NCBI GenBank assembly: GCA_029863175.1
Contig: JAOTVX010000048.1
Span: 1-23,489 of the forward strand
Source of the DNA: Betaproteobacteria bacterium
GTDB taxonomy: Bacteria > Pseudomonadota > Gammaproteobacteria > Burkholderiales > SG8-41
Direction: 5' to 3'
Length of the DNA stretch: 23,489 bases
Shown in pieces: positions 16,047 to 23,489 of this stretch. Within the stretch, counting starts at the first letter, position 1; the number at the start of each line of letters is the position of its first letter. Below the pieces are notes generated by a model, which saw nothing but the letters and a program-made list of their open reading frames with translations, made no database searches and was not told the DNA's origin. Made by a program: the position numbers and the translations under genes.

Positions 16047-16789
16047 GTATCCTCGAGGGCAGGGTTGCGCTGGTCACGGGCGCCTCGCGCGGCATCGGCA
16101 AGGCCGTTGCGCTGGAGCTCGGCGGGCAGGGCGCCGCGGTGATCGGAACCTCGACCTCTGCTGCGGGGGCTGAGGGACTCTCGCGCGACTTCACGGCGGC
16201 AGGCGTCAAGGGCGAGGGCGTTGTCATGAACGTCAACGACGCCGCGAGTGTCGAGTCCGTGGTCGGGCACGCGCAACGGCAGTTCGGCGATATCGCCATT
16301 CTGGTGAACAACGCCGGGGTCACGCGTGACAATCTCCTGCTACGCATGAAGGACGAGGATTGGGACGAGATCATGGCGACCGACCTGAAGTCGGTGTATC
16401 GGGTCTCGAAGCTGGTGTTGCGCGCGATGATCAAGGCCCGCTTCGGCCGGATAATCAATATCACCTCCGTTGTCGGCGTGACCGGTAACGCGGGGCAGAC
16501 CAATTACGCTGCCGCCAAAGCGGGGATCATCGGCTTCTCCAAGTCGCTCGCGCGCGAAGTGGGCAGCCGCAATGTCACCGTCAATTGCATCGCACCGGGA
16601 TTCATCGATACGGACATGACCCGCGCGCTGCCGGGGGAACAGCGCGAGGCGCTCATCAGGCAGATCCCTCTCGGGCGTCTGGGCGAGCCCGGGGACATCG
16701 CGGCGGCGGTGCTGTTTATGGCGTCGCCGGGCGCCGCCTACATCACCGGCTGCACCCTGCACGTGAACGGCGGCATGCACATGGAATAG
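16043..16789 (+). CDS. fabG: 3-oxoacyl-ACP reductase
   Basis: FabG is the NADPH-dependent reductase of the elongation cycle, an SDR-family enzyme. The protein has 248 aa. The nucleotide-binding motif is TGASRGIG (12-19), NNAG lies at 89-92, and the catalytic residues are S142, Y155 and K159 (TNYAAAK). The start overlaps the fabD stop (ATGA). A 149-bp gap follows before acpP. Confidence 0.97.
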   Translation: MSILEGRVALVTGASRGIGKAVALELGGQGAAVIGTSTSAAGAEGLSRDFTAAGVKGEGVVMNVNDAASVESVVGHAQRQFGDIAILVNNAGVTRDNLLLRMKDEDWDEIMATDLKSVYRVSKLVLRAMIKARFGRIINITSVVGVTGNAGQTNYAAAKAGIIGFSKSLAREVGSRNVTVNCIAPGFIDTDMTRALPGEQREALIRQIPLGRLGEPGDIAAAVLFMASPGAAYITGCTLHVNGGMHME

Positions 16790-16814
16790 CACTCCAACCG
16801 TTGAATTCAAAACA

Positions 16815-16843
16815 CTTTTTGCAGAAGCCTAATCTGGTAGAAT
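16815..16843 (+). promoter_or_regulatory. Possible acpP promoter
   Basis: TAGAAT at 16838-16843 is a good -10. Seventeen bases upstream lies CTTTTT (or TTTTTG with a 16-bp spacer), a weak -35. It sits in the AT-richer fabG-acpP gap. acpP is expressed far above its neighbours in other bacteria and usually has its own promoter, so one here is expected. The leader would be about 90 nt. Confidence 0.45.
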
Positions 16844-16938
16844 AACGGCCCAGAATTCCCACAAGAGAGCCGCACGCGTTTCAGGCGGATTTTGGTTCAA
16901 TATTGAGAACACGACAGGTCCGAGGAAAGGGGATTTGA

Positions 16939-17178
16939 ATGGAAAATATCGAGCAACGCGTCAAGAAGATTGTTGCCGAGCAGCTAGGCGTCAATGAGGC
17001 GGATGTCAAGAACGAGTCCTCGTTCGTGAACGATCTCGGCGCGGACTCCCTCGACACCGTGGAACTCGTGATGGCGCTGGAAGAGGAGTTCGAGACCGAG
17101 ATTCCTGACGAGGAGGCCGAGAAGATCGGGACCGTCCAGCAGGCGGTCGATTACATCAGGGCCCATTCCAAGGGCTGA
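16939..17178 (+). CDS. acpP: Acyl carrier protein
   Basis: AcpP carries growing acyl chains on a phosphopantetheine arm. The protein has 79 aa and is strongly acidic. The modified serine is S37 in [18 protein letters not shown]. The ribosome site GAGGAAAGGGG is strong, in keeping with high expression. It is 25 bp before fabF. Confidence 0.98.
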   Translation: MENIEQRVKKIVAEQLGVNEADVKNESSFVNDLGADSLDTVELVMALEEEFETEIPDEEAEKIGTVQQAVDYIRAHSKG

Positions 17179-17203
17179 GACCCCGTTTCGGTCCGGAGTC
17201 AAA

Positions 17204-18442
17204 TTGTCCAGACGCAGAGTCGTCGTCACCGGGCTCGGCATCGTTTCACCGGTCGGAATCGGGGTCCCCGAAGCCTGGTCAAACATCGTTGCCGGGAAAT
17301 CCGGAATTGCCCCCATCACCCGTTTTGACGCTTCCGCTTACGCCTCCCAAATCGCGGGCGAGGTGAGGGGGTTCGACCCGACCCGCTATATATCGGCCAA
17401 GGAAATCCGCCGTTTCGACACGTTCATCCATTACGGTCTTGCCGCTGCCGTCGAGGCGTTGAAGGATTCCGGGCTCGACCTTGACCGAGAGAATCGGGAA
17501 ATGGTCGGGGTCTGCATTGGCTCGGGAATCGGCGGGTTACAGATGATCGAGGATACGCATAATGCGCTGCTTGCCGGCGGGCCGCGGAAGATCTCTCCCT
17601 TCTTCGTGCCGGGATCGATCATCAATCTCATCTCCGGTCAGCTTTCGATCATGTATGGCCTGAAGGGGCCGAACCTGGCGCTGGTGACCGCCTGCACGAC
17701 TGCCAATCACTCGATCGGCGAGGCGGCCCGTCACATCGACTACGGCGAGGCGGACGTGATGGTCGCGGGCGGCTCGGAGGCCTGTATCTGTGCGCTGGGT
17801 GTCGGCGGCTTCTGCGCGGCGCGGGCGCTGTCCTCGCGCAACGACGATCCGGCAACCGCCAGCCGGCCATGGGACAAGGACCGCGACGGGTTCGTCCTGG
17901 GGGAGGGCGCGGGTGTTCTGCTGCTCGAGGAGTACGAGCATGCGAGAGCACGCGGGGCGAGGATCTACTGCGAGCTGGCGGGTTACGGCGTCGGCGCGGA
18001 CGCAAATCATATAACGGCGCCCTGCGAGGACGGTGCCGGCGCGGTGCGGTGTATGGCGAACGCGCTTAGAAATGCCGGCCTCAATCTCGACCAGGTCGAT
18101 TACATCAACGCGCACGGCACCTCGACGCCGCTGGGCGACCTGGCGGAAACCATCGCAATCAAGAATTGCTTTGGCGACCGTGCGACGAAAGTTGCCATAA
18201 GCTCGACCAAGTCGATGACCGGGCATCTTCTGGGCGCGGCCGGCGGCGTGGAGTCCGTGTTTTCGGTGCTGGCGGTGCGCGATCAGGTCGCGCCGCCGAC
18301 CATCAATCTGTTTAACCGGGACCCGCAGTGCGACCTCGATTTCGTTCCGAACACGGCACGTAAGATGAAGATTGACGTCGTATTGTCCAACTCGTTCGGA
18401 TTCGGCGGCACCAACGGCAGCCTGGTGTTCCGGAACATCTGA
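17204..18442 (+). CDS. fabF: 3-oxoacyl-ACP synthase II (KAS II)
   Basis: FabF elongates acyl-ACP, including the cis-vaccenate step. The protein has 412 aa from a TTG start at 17204. GGAG at 17195-17198 and the expected beginning [17 protein letters not shown] decide this start, and no ATG or GTG lies nearby in frame. The catalytic triad is C164 ([10 protein letters not shown]), H304 ([11 protein letters not shown]) and H341 ([12 protein letters not shown]). The rare TTG start may tune output downstream of the abundant acpP. Confidence 0.96.
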   Translation: MSRRRVVVTGLGIVSPVGIGVPEAWSNIVAGKSGIAPITRFDASAYASQIAGEVRGFDPTRYISAKEIRRFDTFIHYGLAAAVEALKDSGLDLDRENREMVGVCIGSGIGGLQMIEDTHNALLAGGPRKISPFFVPGSIINLISGQLSIMYGLKGPNLALVTACTTANHSIGEAARHIDYGEADVMVAGGSEACICALGVGGFCAARALSSRNDDPATASRPWDKDRDGFVLGEGAGVLLLEEYEHARARGARIYCELAGYGVGADANHITAPCEDGAGAVRCMANALRNAGLNLDQVDYINAHGTSTPLGDLAETIAIKNCFGDRATKVAISSTKSMTGHLLGAAGGVESVFSVLAVRDQVAPPTINLFNRDPQCDLDFVPNTARKMKIDVVLSNSFGFGGTNGSLVFRNI

Positions 18443-18469
18443 CGCCGCGCTCCGCGGCCCATTCAGCCA

Positions 18470-19282
18470 ATGATTCTCGTCAACGGCGCGGCGACAAACC
18501 AAGTCGTCGCGACCGACCGCGGGCTCGCTTATGGCGATGGGGTGTTCCGCACCTTTCCTGTAACGAGCGGCCGGGCGCACAACTGGTGTTTCCAATTCCG
18601 CAAGCTGGCCCACGACTGCGCGGCGCTCGCTTTGCCATGTCCCGCGGAAGCCGTGTTGGCGGAAGAGTTGATACGCGTGTCGGCTGCGCAAAGAGAGTGT
18701 ATCGTCAAGATCATTGTGACGCGAGGCAGCGGCGAGCGCGGCTACGCGCCACCGCAAGACCCGGTGCCGACGCGCGTCGTCATGGCCAGCCCCCGCTTGC
18801 ACTATCCGGAAGAATTTGCCCGCCGCGGAGTGCGCGTTCAGGTGTGCCGCACACGGCTCGCGGCCCAGCCACGGCTCGCAGGGGTCAAGCATCTCAACCG
18901 CCTCGAGAACGTGATCGCGCGCTCGGAGTGGCGCGATCCTGCGGTGGTGGAGGGTCTGATGCTCGATATGGAAGGGAATGTGATCGGCGGAACGATGACC
19001 AATCTGCTCATGGTTGATGAAAACGGTCTCGCGACGCCGGAGTTATCGAAGTGCGGTGTGGCGGGTGTAACGCGCGAGCGCATCTTGGCGGCCGCGATGA
19101 GGCACGGCGTGACCTGCCGCGTCGAGCCGCTGACCCTGAACCGGGTGCTCGGGGCACGGGAGCTGATACTGGTGAACAGCGTGATCGGGGCGTGGGCCGT
19201 TCGGGATATCGAGGGACGGACGCTGCGGCCGGGCCCCGGTATGACGCGTATGCAAGCGTGGCTCGAGGAAAAGGATGTTTAG
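18470..19282 (+). CDS. pabC: Aminodeoxychorismate lyase
   Basis: PabC splits 4-amino-4-deoxychorismate to p-aminobenzoate and pyruvate for folate. It is a PLP enzyme of fold type IV. The protein has 270 aa, beginning with VNGA and DRGLAYGDGVFRTF. The PLP lysine is K140 in GVKHLNRLENVIAR, followed by the GTMTNLLMV phosphate-site loop. A branched-chain aminotransferase is the main alternative, but the position between fabF and mltG fits pabC. No ribosome site; a small GCCGCG/CGCGGC hairpin lies 11 bp before the start. It overlaps mltG by 8 bp. Confidence 0.93.
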   Translation: MILVNGAATNQVVATDRGLAYGDGVFRTFPVTSGRAHNWCFQFRKLAHDCAALALPCPAEAVLAEELIRVSAAQRECIVKIIVTRGSGERGYAPPQDPVPTRVVMASPRLHYPEEFARRGVRVQVCRTRLAAQPRLAGVKHLNRLENVIARSEWRDPAVVEGLMLDMEGNVIGGTMTNLLMVDENGLATPELSKCGVAGVTRERILAAAMRHGVTCRVEPLTLNRVLGARELILVNSVIGAWAVRDIEGRTLRPGPGMTRMQAWLEEKDV

Positions 19283-20279
19283 GAAGCTTCTGGCCCTGTC
19301 GCTCGGTGCGGCCGTGCTCGGAGGGGGTTTGGCTGCGGGCGCGCTGTTCTACTACGCGAGAAGCCCGCTGCCGATTGGTGCGGCACCGGTGCAGTTCAGC
19401 CTGAAGTCGGGCAGCAGTCTCAAAAGCGCGGCGCGGCAAATGGCTGAAGCAGGGGTGCTCCACCGGCCGGCGGCGTTCGTCCTGCTGGGCCGTATTCTCG
19501 GCCGTGCCAACCGGATCAAGGCGGGCAGTTACGAGTTCAAGGCGGGGCTCACGCCCTATGCGCTGTTGCAGAAAATCGCCCGCGGTGACGTCACCCTGAT
19601 GGCGATCACGTTTACCGAGGGAGCGACGTTCAGGCAGATGCGAAAGCTCCTCGACGAGCACCCTAAAGTGAGGCATGAAACCACCGCGTTGCGGGATGCG
19701 CAGATTCTGGAGCGGCTGTCAATCAGCGAGACTTCACCTGAGGGCTGGTTCTTTCCGGATACGTACTATTTCACCGAAGGCGCCATCGATCTCGCGGTCC
19801 TGCGGCGCGCCCATCGATTGATGCAACATCACCTTGCCAGCCAGTGGGAGGGTCGCGCACCGGGCTTGCCGCTGGCAACGCCGTACGAGGCGCTGATCCT
19901 GGCCTCAATCGTGGAAAAGGAGACCGGACGAGGCGAAGACCGTCCGCTGGTTGCCACGGTGTTCGTAAACCGGTTGCGCAGGGGCATGCTGTTACAAGCG
20001 GACCCCACCGTGATCTACGGGCTAGGGGAGACATTCGACGGCAATCTTCGCAAGCGCGATCTCGTCGCGGACACGCCCTACAACACCTACACGCGTGGCG
20101 GCCTGCCGCCGACGCCCATCGCCATGCCGGGTCTGGCATCGCTCGCGGCGACGCTCAATCCCGCAAGGAGCGATGTCCTCTACTTTGTGTCGAGAGGTGA
20201 CGGGTCGTCGCACTTTTCCCGAACGTTGACCGAGCATGAGCGCGCCGTGACAAAATATCAGCGATCGGGAAAACGCTGA
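19275..20279 (+). CDS. mltG: Endolytic murein transglycosylase MltG
   Basis: MltG cuts nascent glycan strands at the inner membrane and is thought to end their elongation. The protein has 334 aa. A single N-terminal membrane helix (about 4-27) anchors it. A LysM-like region follows (about 38-105), then the YceG domain with the catalytic E214 in ASIVEKETG, and the conserved QADPTVIYG and [13 protein letters not shown] motifs. The end overlaps tmk by 1 bp. Confidence 0.96.
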   Translation: MFRKLLALSLGAAVLGGGLAAGALFYYARSPLPIGAAPVQFSLKSGSSLKSAARQMAEAGVLHRPAAFVLLGRILGRANRIKAGSYEFKAGLTPYALLQKIARGDVTLMAITFTEGATFRQMRKLLDEHPKVRHETTALRDAQILERLSISETSPEGWFFPDTYYFTEGAIDLAVLRRAHRLMQHHLASQWEGRAPGLPLATPYEALILASIVEKETGRGEDRPLVATVFVNRLRRGMLLQADPTVIYGLGETFDGNLRKRDLVADTPYNTYTRGGLPPTPIAMPGLASLAATLNPARSDVLYFVSRGDGSSHFSRTLTEHERAVTKYQRSGKR

Positions 20280-20899
20280 TGCGCGGACGCTTCATCACGC
20301 TCGAAGGAATTGACGGGGCCGGCAAGAGCACGCACCTGGAGTGGCTCGCCCACTTTCTGGGCGAGCGTGGAATTCGCGTCACGGTCACACGCGAACCAGG
20401 CGGCACGGCGCTTGGAGAGCGCCTGCGCGAACTGGTATTGCATGGCGAAGCGGCGCTTCATCCCGAGACCGAGACGCTCCTAATGTTTGCCGCGCGGTGT
20501 GAGCATATCGACAAAGTGATCGAACCGGCGTTGGCGAGCGGCGCGTGGGTCATCTGCGACCGGTTTACCGATGCAACCTACGCCTATCAGTCTGGTGGGA
20601 GCGGTGTTTCCTGGTCGAAGATCGCGCAACTCGAGCAATGGACGCAGGACGGGTTGCAGCCCGACACAACGGTGCTGTTCGATGTTGCCCCCGATGTCGG
20701 GCTCGCTCGCGCAGCTCGCGGCAAGAGCCCCGACCGGTTCGAGCGCGAGCGGGCTGCGTTCTACGAGAGGGCACGGCAAGCCTATCTCGAGCGAGCGCGC
20801 GAGGCACCCCATAGGGTGCATGTCGTCGATGCAAACAGGCCGGTGACTGATATTCACAAAACACTTGAAGGTATTTTCTCAACTATTTCTTCTATATGA
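20279..20899 (+). CDS. tmk: Thymidylate kinase
   Basis: Tmk phosphorylates dTMP to dTDP. The protein has 206 aa. The P-loop lies in [15 protein letters not shown] (residues 9-23), [14 protein letters not shown] is the DR(Y/F) substrate motif, and [20 protein letters not shown] is the lid region. The start ATG shares one base with the mltG stop TGA. Confidence 0.97.
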   Translation: MRGRFITLEGIDGAGKSTHLEWLAHFLGERGIRVTVTREPGGTALGERLRELVLHGEAALHPETETLLMFAARCEHIDKVIEPALASGAWVICDRFTDATYAYQSGGSGVSWSKIAQLEQWTQDGLQPDTTVLFDVAPDVGLARAARGKSPDRFERERAAFYERARQAYLERAREAPHRVHVVDANRPVTDIHKTLEGIFSTISSI

Positions 20900-20921
20900 G
20901 TAATAGAAGGAACGCTAGAAG

Positions 20922-21932
20922 ATGAGTTTGCCATGGCATCGGTCGGAACTGCGACGGATCCTCGCCGAGGGGGCAGGGCTCCCCCACGCGCTGTTGATTC
21001 GGGGGCCGGCCGGTATCGGCAAGTTTGAGTTCGCGCAGGCGCTCGCCAAGGCTCTGTTGTGCGAGCAGTCAGACGGCCAAGGGATGGCGTGCGGCCATTG
21101 CACCGCTTGTGATTGGGTCGAGCAACGCAGCCATCCAGATCTCCGGCTGGTCCAGCCGGAAAGCCTCGCTGAGTCGGAGGAAGAGGCGGGGGGTGACAAG
21201 AAAAAGGCAAGCGTTCAGATCGGCGTTGACCAGGTGCGGGCGCTGGCGGAGTTCGTGAACTTGTCGAGCCATCGCGGCCGCGCCAAGGTCATCGTGGTTC
21301 ACCCGGCCGAGGCGCTGAATCCGAGCGCGGCGAATGCGCTCCTGAAGAATCTCGAGGAGCCGCCACCGGCCACCTACTTTCTGCTGGTTTCGCATCGCTG
21401 GCACCAACTCCTGGCCACGATCAAAAGTCGGTGCCGGCAAGTCGTTCTACCGTTGCCGGACCGCGAAACGGCGCGCGCGTGGCTGGCGGAGCAGGGTGCC
21501 TCCGACCCCGACTTGGCCCTTGCGCAAGCGGGCAGGGCGCCGGTATCGGCGGCGCGCTTGAATGCCGAATATTGGGCGCAACGATCTGCATTCATCGGGG
21601 CGATTGCGTCGGTCGATTTCGACCCCCTGCGTTCGGCCGAGCAGCTGCGCGATTTTGCCATTCCAGATGTCGTGAAATGGCTGCAGCAGTGGTCCTACGA
21701 CATGGTCTTGCACGGTAGTGTCGGCAGGGCACGCTACAACCCGGACTTCGTGGATGCCATTGCGCGGGCCGCACGCCGCGCGGGCCCACTGGAAACGCTG
21801 CGCTTCCATCGCCAAATGCTGGGTTGGCAGCGGGTTATCAATCACCCACTCAATCCCCGTCTGTTCCTCGAGCAGCTGCTGCTGTCCTATGCCGCTCTGC
21901 TGCGCGCTACGCCGGCGGGGCAGGCAGCGTAA
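20922..21932 (+). CDS. holB: DNA polymerase III delta' subunit
   Basis: HolB is the clamp-loader delta' subunit. The protein has 336 aa. PHALLIRGPAGIGKFEFAQA holds a P-loop-like segment in which the Ser/Thr after GK is Phe (GIGKF), in keeping with a subunit that does not hydrolyse ATP. The zinc module has C47, C57, C60 and C63 (CGHCTAC). ALLKNLEEPP and the SRC motif (IKSRCRQV) supply the arginine finger for neighbouring subunits. The stop overlaps the tatD start by 1 bp, leaving no room for the pilZ gene often found here. Confidence 0.94.
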   Translation: MSLPWHRSELRRILAEGAGLPHALLIRGPAGIGKFEFAQALAKALLCEQSDGQGMACGHCTACDWVEQRSHPDLRLVQPESLAESEEEAGGDKKKASVQIGVDQVRALAEFVNLSSHRGRAKVIVVHPAEALNPSAANALLKNLEEPPPATYFLLVSHRWHQLLATIKSRCRQVVLPLPDRETARAWLAEQGASDPDLALAQAGRAPVSAARLNAEYWAQRSAFIGAIASVDFDPLRSAEQLRDFAIPDVVKWLQQWSYDMVLHGSVGRARYNPDFVDAIARAARRAGPLETLRFHRQMLGWQRVINHPLNPRLFLEQLLLSYAALLRATPAGQAA

Positions 21933-22693
21933 TGCTCGTCGATTCGCACTGCCATCTCGATTTTCCGGAGCTTGCGGGCAAACTGGACGCGGTCGTTGCG
22001 GCCATGAAGGAGAACCAGGTGACCCACGCGCTTTGCATCAGCGTGACGCTCCAGGATTTTCCCCAGGTCCGGGCGATTGCGGAGCGCTTCGAGCACATCT
22101 ACGGCTCGGTGGGGGTTCATCCGGATTATCCCGATGTACCTGAAGTGGCCGGTGAGGAACTCGTCAGGCTCGCAAATCATCCGAAGATCGTGGCCATCGG
22201 GGAGACCGGGCTTGACTACTTCCGGATCAAGGAAGACTGTGAGCGGCAGCGGCAGCGTTTTCGCACACACATTCGGGCTGCGCGCCGCTGCGGCAAGCCA
22301 CTGGTCGTCCACACCCGTGACGCCGCTGCGGACACGCTGCGAATCATGCGCGAGGAGGAGGCGGGCGAGGTCGGGGGCGTCATGCATTGTTTTACGGGAG
22401 ACTGGGATACCGCCCAGGCCGCCATGGACCTTGGCTTCTACATCTCGTTCTCGGGCATCGTGACGTTCAAGAACGCCCGGGGACTGCGAGAGGTAGCGAA
22501 GCAGGTCCCGCTCGAGCGTATGTTGGTCGAAACGGATTCGCCGTACCTTGCTCCGGCGCCTTATCGAGGCAAAACCAACGAGCCAGCTCTGGTAAAGTAT
22601 GTCGCCGAGGAGATTGCGCGCCTCCGGGACACTGAACTGGCAGAAGTCGCCGCCAAAACGACGGAAAATTTCTTTAATTTATTCAGAGTGTAA
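21932..22693 (+). CDS. tatD: TatD-family metal-dependent hydrolase
   Basis: The chosen start is ATG 21932 (TAATG junction with holB), giving 253 aa. The frame is open upstream, but that is inside holB. Metal ligands fit the family: H6 and H8 in DSHCHLDF, E in IGETGLDY, H in VVHTRDA, H in GVMHCF and D in LVETDSPYLAP. Relatives act as 3'-5' exonucleases on DNA and RNA. The YcfH-type paralogue sits in the same place in E. coli, after holB, so YcfH may be the closer name. Confidence 0.92.
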   Translation: MLVDSHCHLDFPELAGKLDAVVAAMKENQVTHALCISVTLQDFPQVRAIAERFEHIYGSVGVHPDYPDVPEVAGEELVRLANHPKIVAIGETGLDYFRIKEDCERQRQRFRTHIRAARRCGKPLVVHTRDAAADTLRIMREEEAGEVGGVMHCFTGDWDTAQAAMDLGFYISFSGIVTFKNARGLREVAKQVPLERMLVETDSPYLAPAPYRGKTNEPALVKYVAEEIARLRDTELAEVAAKTTENFFNLFRV

Positions 22694-22700
22694 TAATTAT

Positions 22701-23342
22701 ATGCTCATCCTTTATCTGAGGAAAATCCTGCTCCTTTTTGCCCTGACCGTGGTTACGGGTGCGCAGGCCGGAGTCTACGAGGACATGCTGCAGGCCATCG
22801 AACTGGACGATGACGAGACCGTTGCGGCGCTGCTCAAGCGTGGGGTGGATGTGAACAGCGTGGGGCCCAGCGGCGAGCCGTTACTGACTCTTGGGGCGAG
22901 GAACGGTAAGCCAGCGGTGGTCAAGACCCTGCTGGCTGCGAGGCCGAAGCTCAATGCCCCCAATGCCAATGGAGAAACTGCGTTGATGCTGGCGGCGTTT
23001 GGCGGCCACGTCGAGATCGTGCAGCAGTTACTGGCCAAGGGGGCTGCTGTTGACCAACCGGGCTGGACACCGCTCAGCTACGCCGCAGCCCGGAACCAAC
23101 TTGAGATCGCCCGACTGTTGATCAAGGCCGGCGCCAAAGTCGATGCGGAGGCTGCAAATGGCACCACGGCGCTGATGATGGCTGCGCGGGAGGGACATTT
23201 GGCGATGGTGCTGCTGCTACTGGAGCACGGCGCCAACATCAACCACAAGACCAAGGCGGGCTATACGCCGCTCGAAATGGCGATCGCACACGGGCGGCGC
23301 GACGTGGCCGAAACGCTGCTCAAGGCGGGTGCCAAGCAGTAA
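22701..23342 (+). CDS. Secreted ankyrin-repeat protein
   Basis: The chosen start is ATG 22701, 7 bp after tatD, giving 213 aa. An upstream open stretch lies inside tatD. A signal peptide covers about residues 1-23 (LRKILLLFALTVVTGAQA), so the protein is probably periplasmic. Five to six ankyrin repeats follow, with classic units such as NGETALMLAAFGGHVEIVQQ, NGTTALMMAAREGHLAMVLL and AGYTPLEMAIAHGRRDVAET. The partner is unknown. The ribosome site is poor (GAG about 12 bases upstream in AT-rich DNA). It is the last gene of the plus-strand series. Confidence 0.88.
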   Translation: MLILYLRKILLLFALTVVTGAQAGVYEDMLQAIELDDDETVAALLKRGVDVNSVGPSGEPLLTLGARNGKPAVVKTLLAARPKLNAPNANGETALMLAAFGGHVEIVQQLLAKGAAVDQPGWTPLSYAAARNQLEIARLLIKAGAKVDAEAANGTTALMMAAREGHLAMVLLLLEHGANINHKTKAGYTPLEMAIAHGRRDVAETLLKAGAKQ

Positions 23343-23489
23343 GGGATACGAAGGCCGATAGAGATGCGCCAGGTCTCAGTGCGTATAATGTATATTATGT
23401 CAAATTATAACCTGAGCAAGCGGGCGAGCTTCTTTCAACATTTCTAATTCGCCCGGAAGCCCTACCGCTCCGGAATGGGTAGCTCAAAT
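23343..23489. other. Downstream intergenic end of window
   Basis: No gene is supported here. CGGGCGA (23421-23427) and TCGCCCG (23449-23455) could form a 7-bp stem with a long 21-nt loop and no T-run, a weak terminator candidate. A perfect TATAAT at 23384-23389 lacks a -35, and the ATG at 23397 opens only 16 codons. Confidence 0.4.

Noticed and set aside
17537..18892. 451-codon minus-strand frame over fabF and pabC
   Set aside because: Covers two well-supported plus-strand genes; composition is that of a GC-rich shadow.
23384..23413. TATAAT followed by ATG at 23397, as a promoter plus small gene
   Set aside because: No -35 at 16-18 bp, no ribosome site, and the frame stops after 16 codons.

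Overview
The window looks like part of a betaproteobacterial chromosome (inference). It is GC-rich. From rne onward it carries the conserved cell-envelope and fatty-acid cluster of Beta- and Gammaproteobacteria: rluC, a HAD phosphatase, sppA, yceF (maf), yceD, rpmF, plsX, fabH, fabD, fabG, acpP, fabF, pabC, mltG, tmk, holB and tatD. The L32 protein without cysteines and an ankyrin gene after tatD also fit a betaproteobacterium. I cannot name a genus.

Layout. (1) 1-2556 is an IS21-family insertion sequence (istA, istB, multi-copy terminal repeats). Its extreme left end lies just outside the window. (2) 2557-4580 is an accessory strip. It holds a broken thermonuclease-like gene cut by the IS, a possible HIRAN-domain scrap, a secreted glycine-zipper protein with a charged repeat, a 24-bp hairpin repeat, and two small unrecognised genes on the minus strand. 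(3) 4581-7729 is a low-molecular-weight tyrosine phosphatase gene converging on rne; the two overlap by 4 bp at their ends. (4) 7730-8201 is the rne/rluC divergent region, where a good promoter predicts an rne leader of about 440 nt. (5) 8184-10852 is rluC, a HAD phosphatase and sppA on the plus strand. They end in a pair of inverted repeats facing a tetrapyrrole-methylase-family gene and yceF on the minus strand. (6) 12309-23342 is one long plus-strand series of fifteen genes from yceD to an ankyrin-repeat protein, mostly spaced by a few bases or overlapping.

How the genes work together. YceD and L32 serve ribosome assembly. PlsX, FabH, FabD, FabG, AcpP and FabF supply acyl chains for phospholipid. 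PabC makes p-aminobenzoate for folate. MltG acts at the peptidoglycan glycan strand. Tmk and HolB supply dTTP and the clamp loader, and TatD is a metal-dependent nuclease. RNase E and RluC control RNA decay and 23S rRNA modification.

I found no convincing new multi-gene system. The best leads are a near-consensus promoter that appears to make yceD mRNA leaderless, the long rne leader with its promoter inside rluC, a G10 tract inside rne, the absence of pilZ between holB and tatD, transposase-end-like motifs inside istA, and the nuclease gene broken by both a frameshift and the IS. No tRNA, rRNA or CRISPR array was seen.
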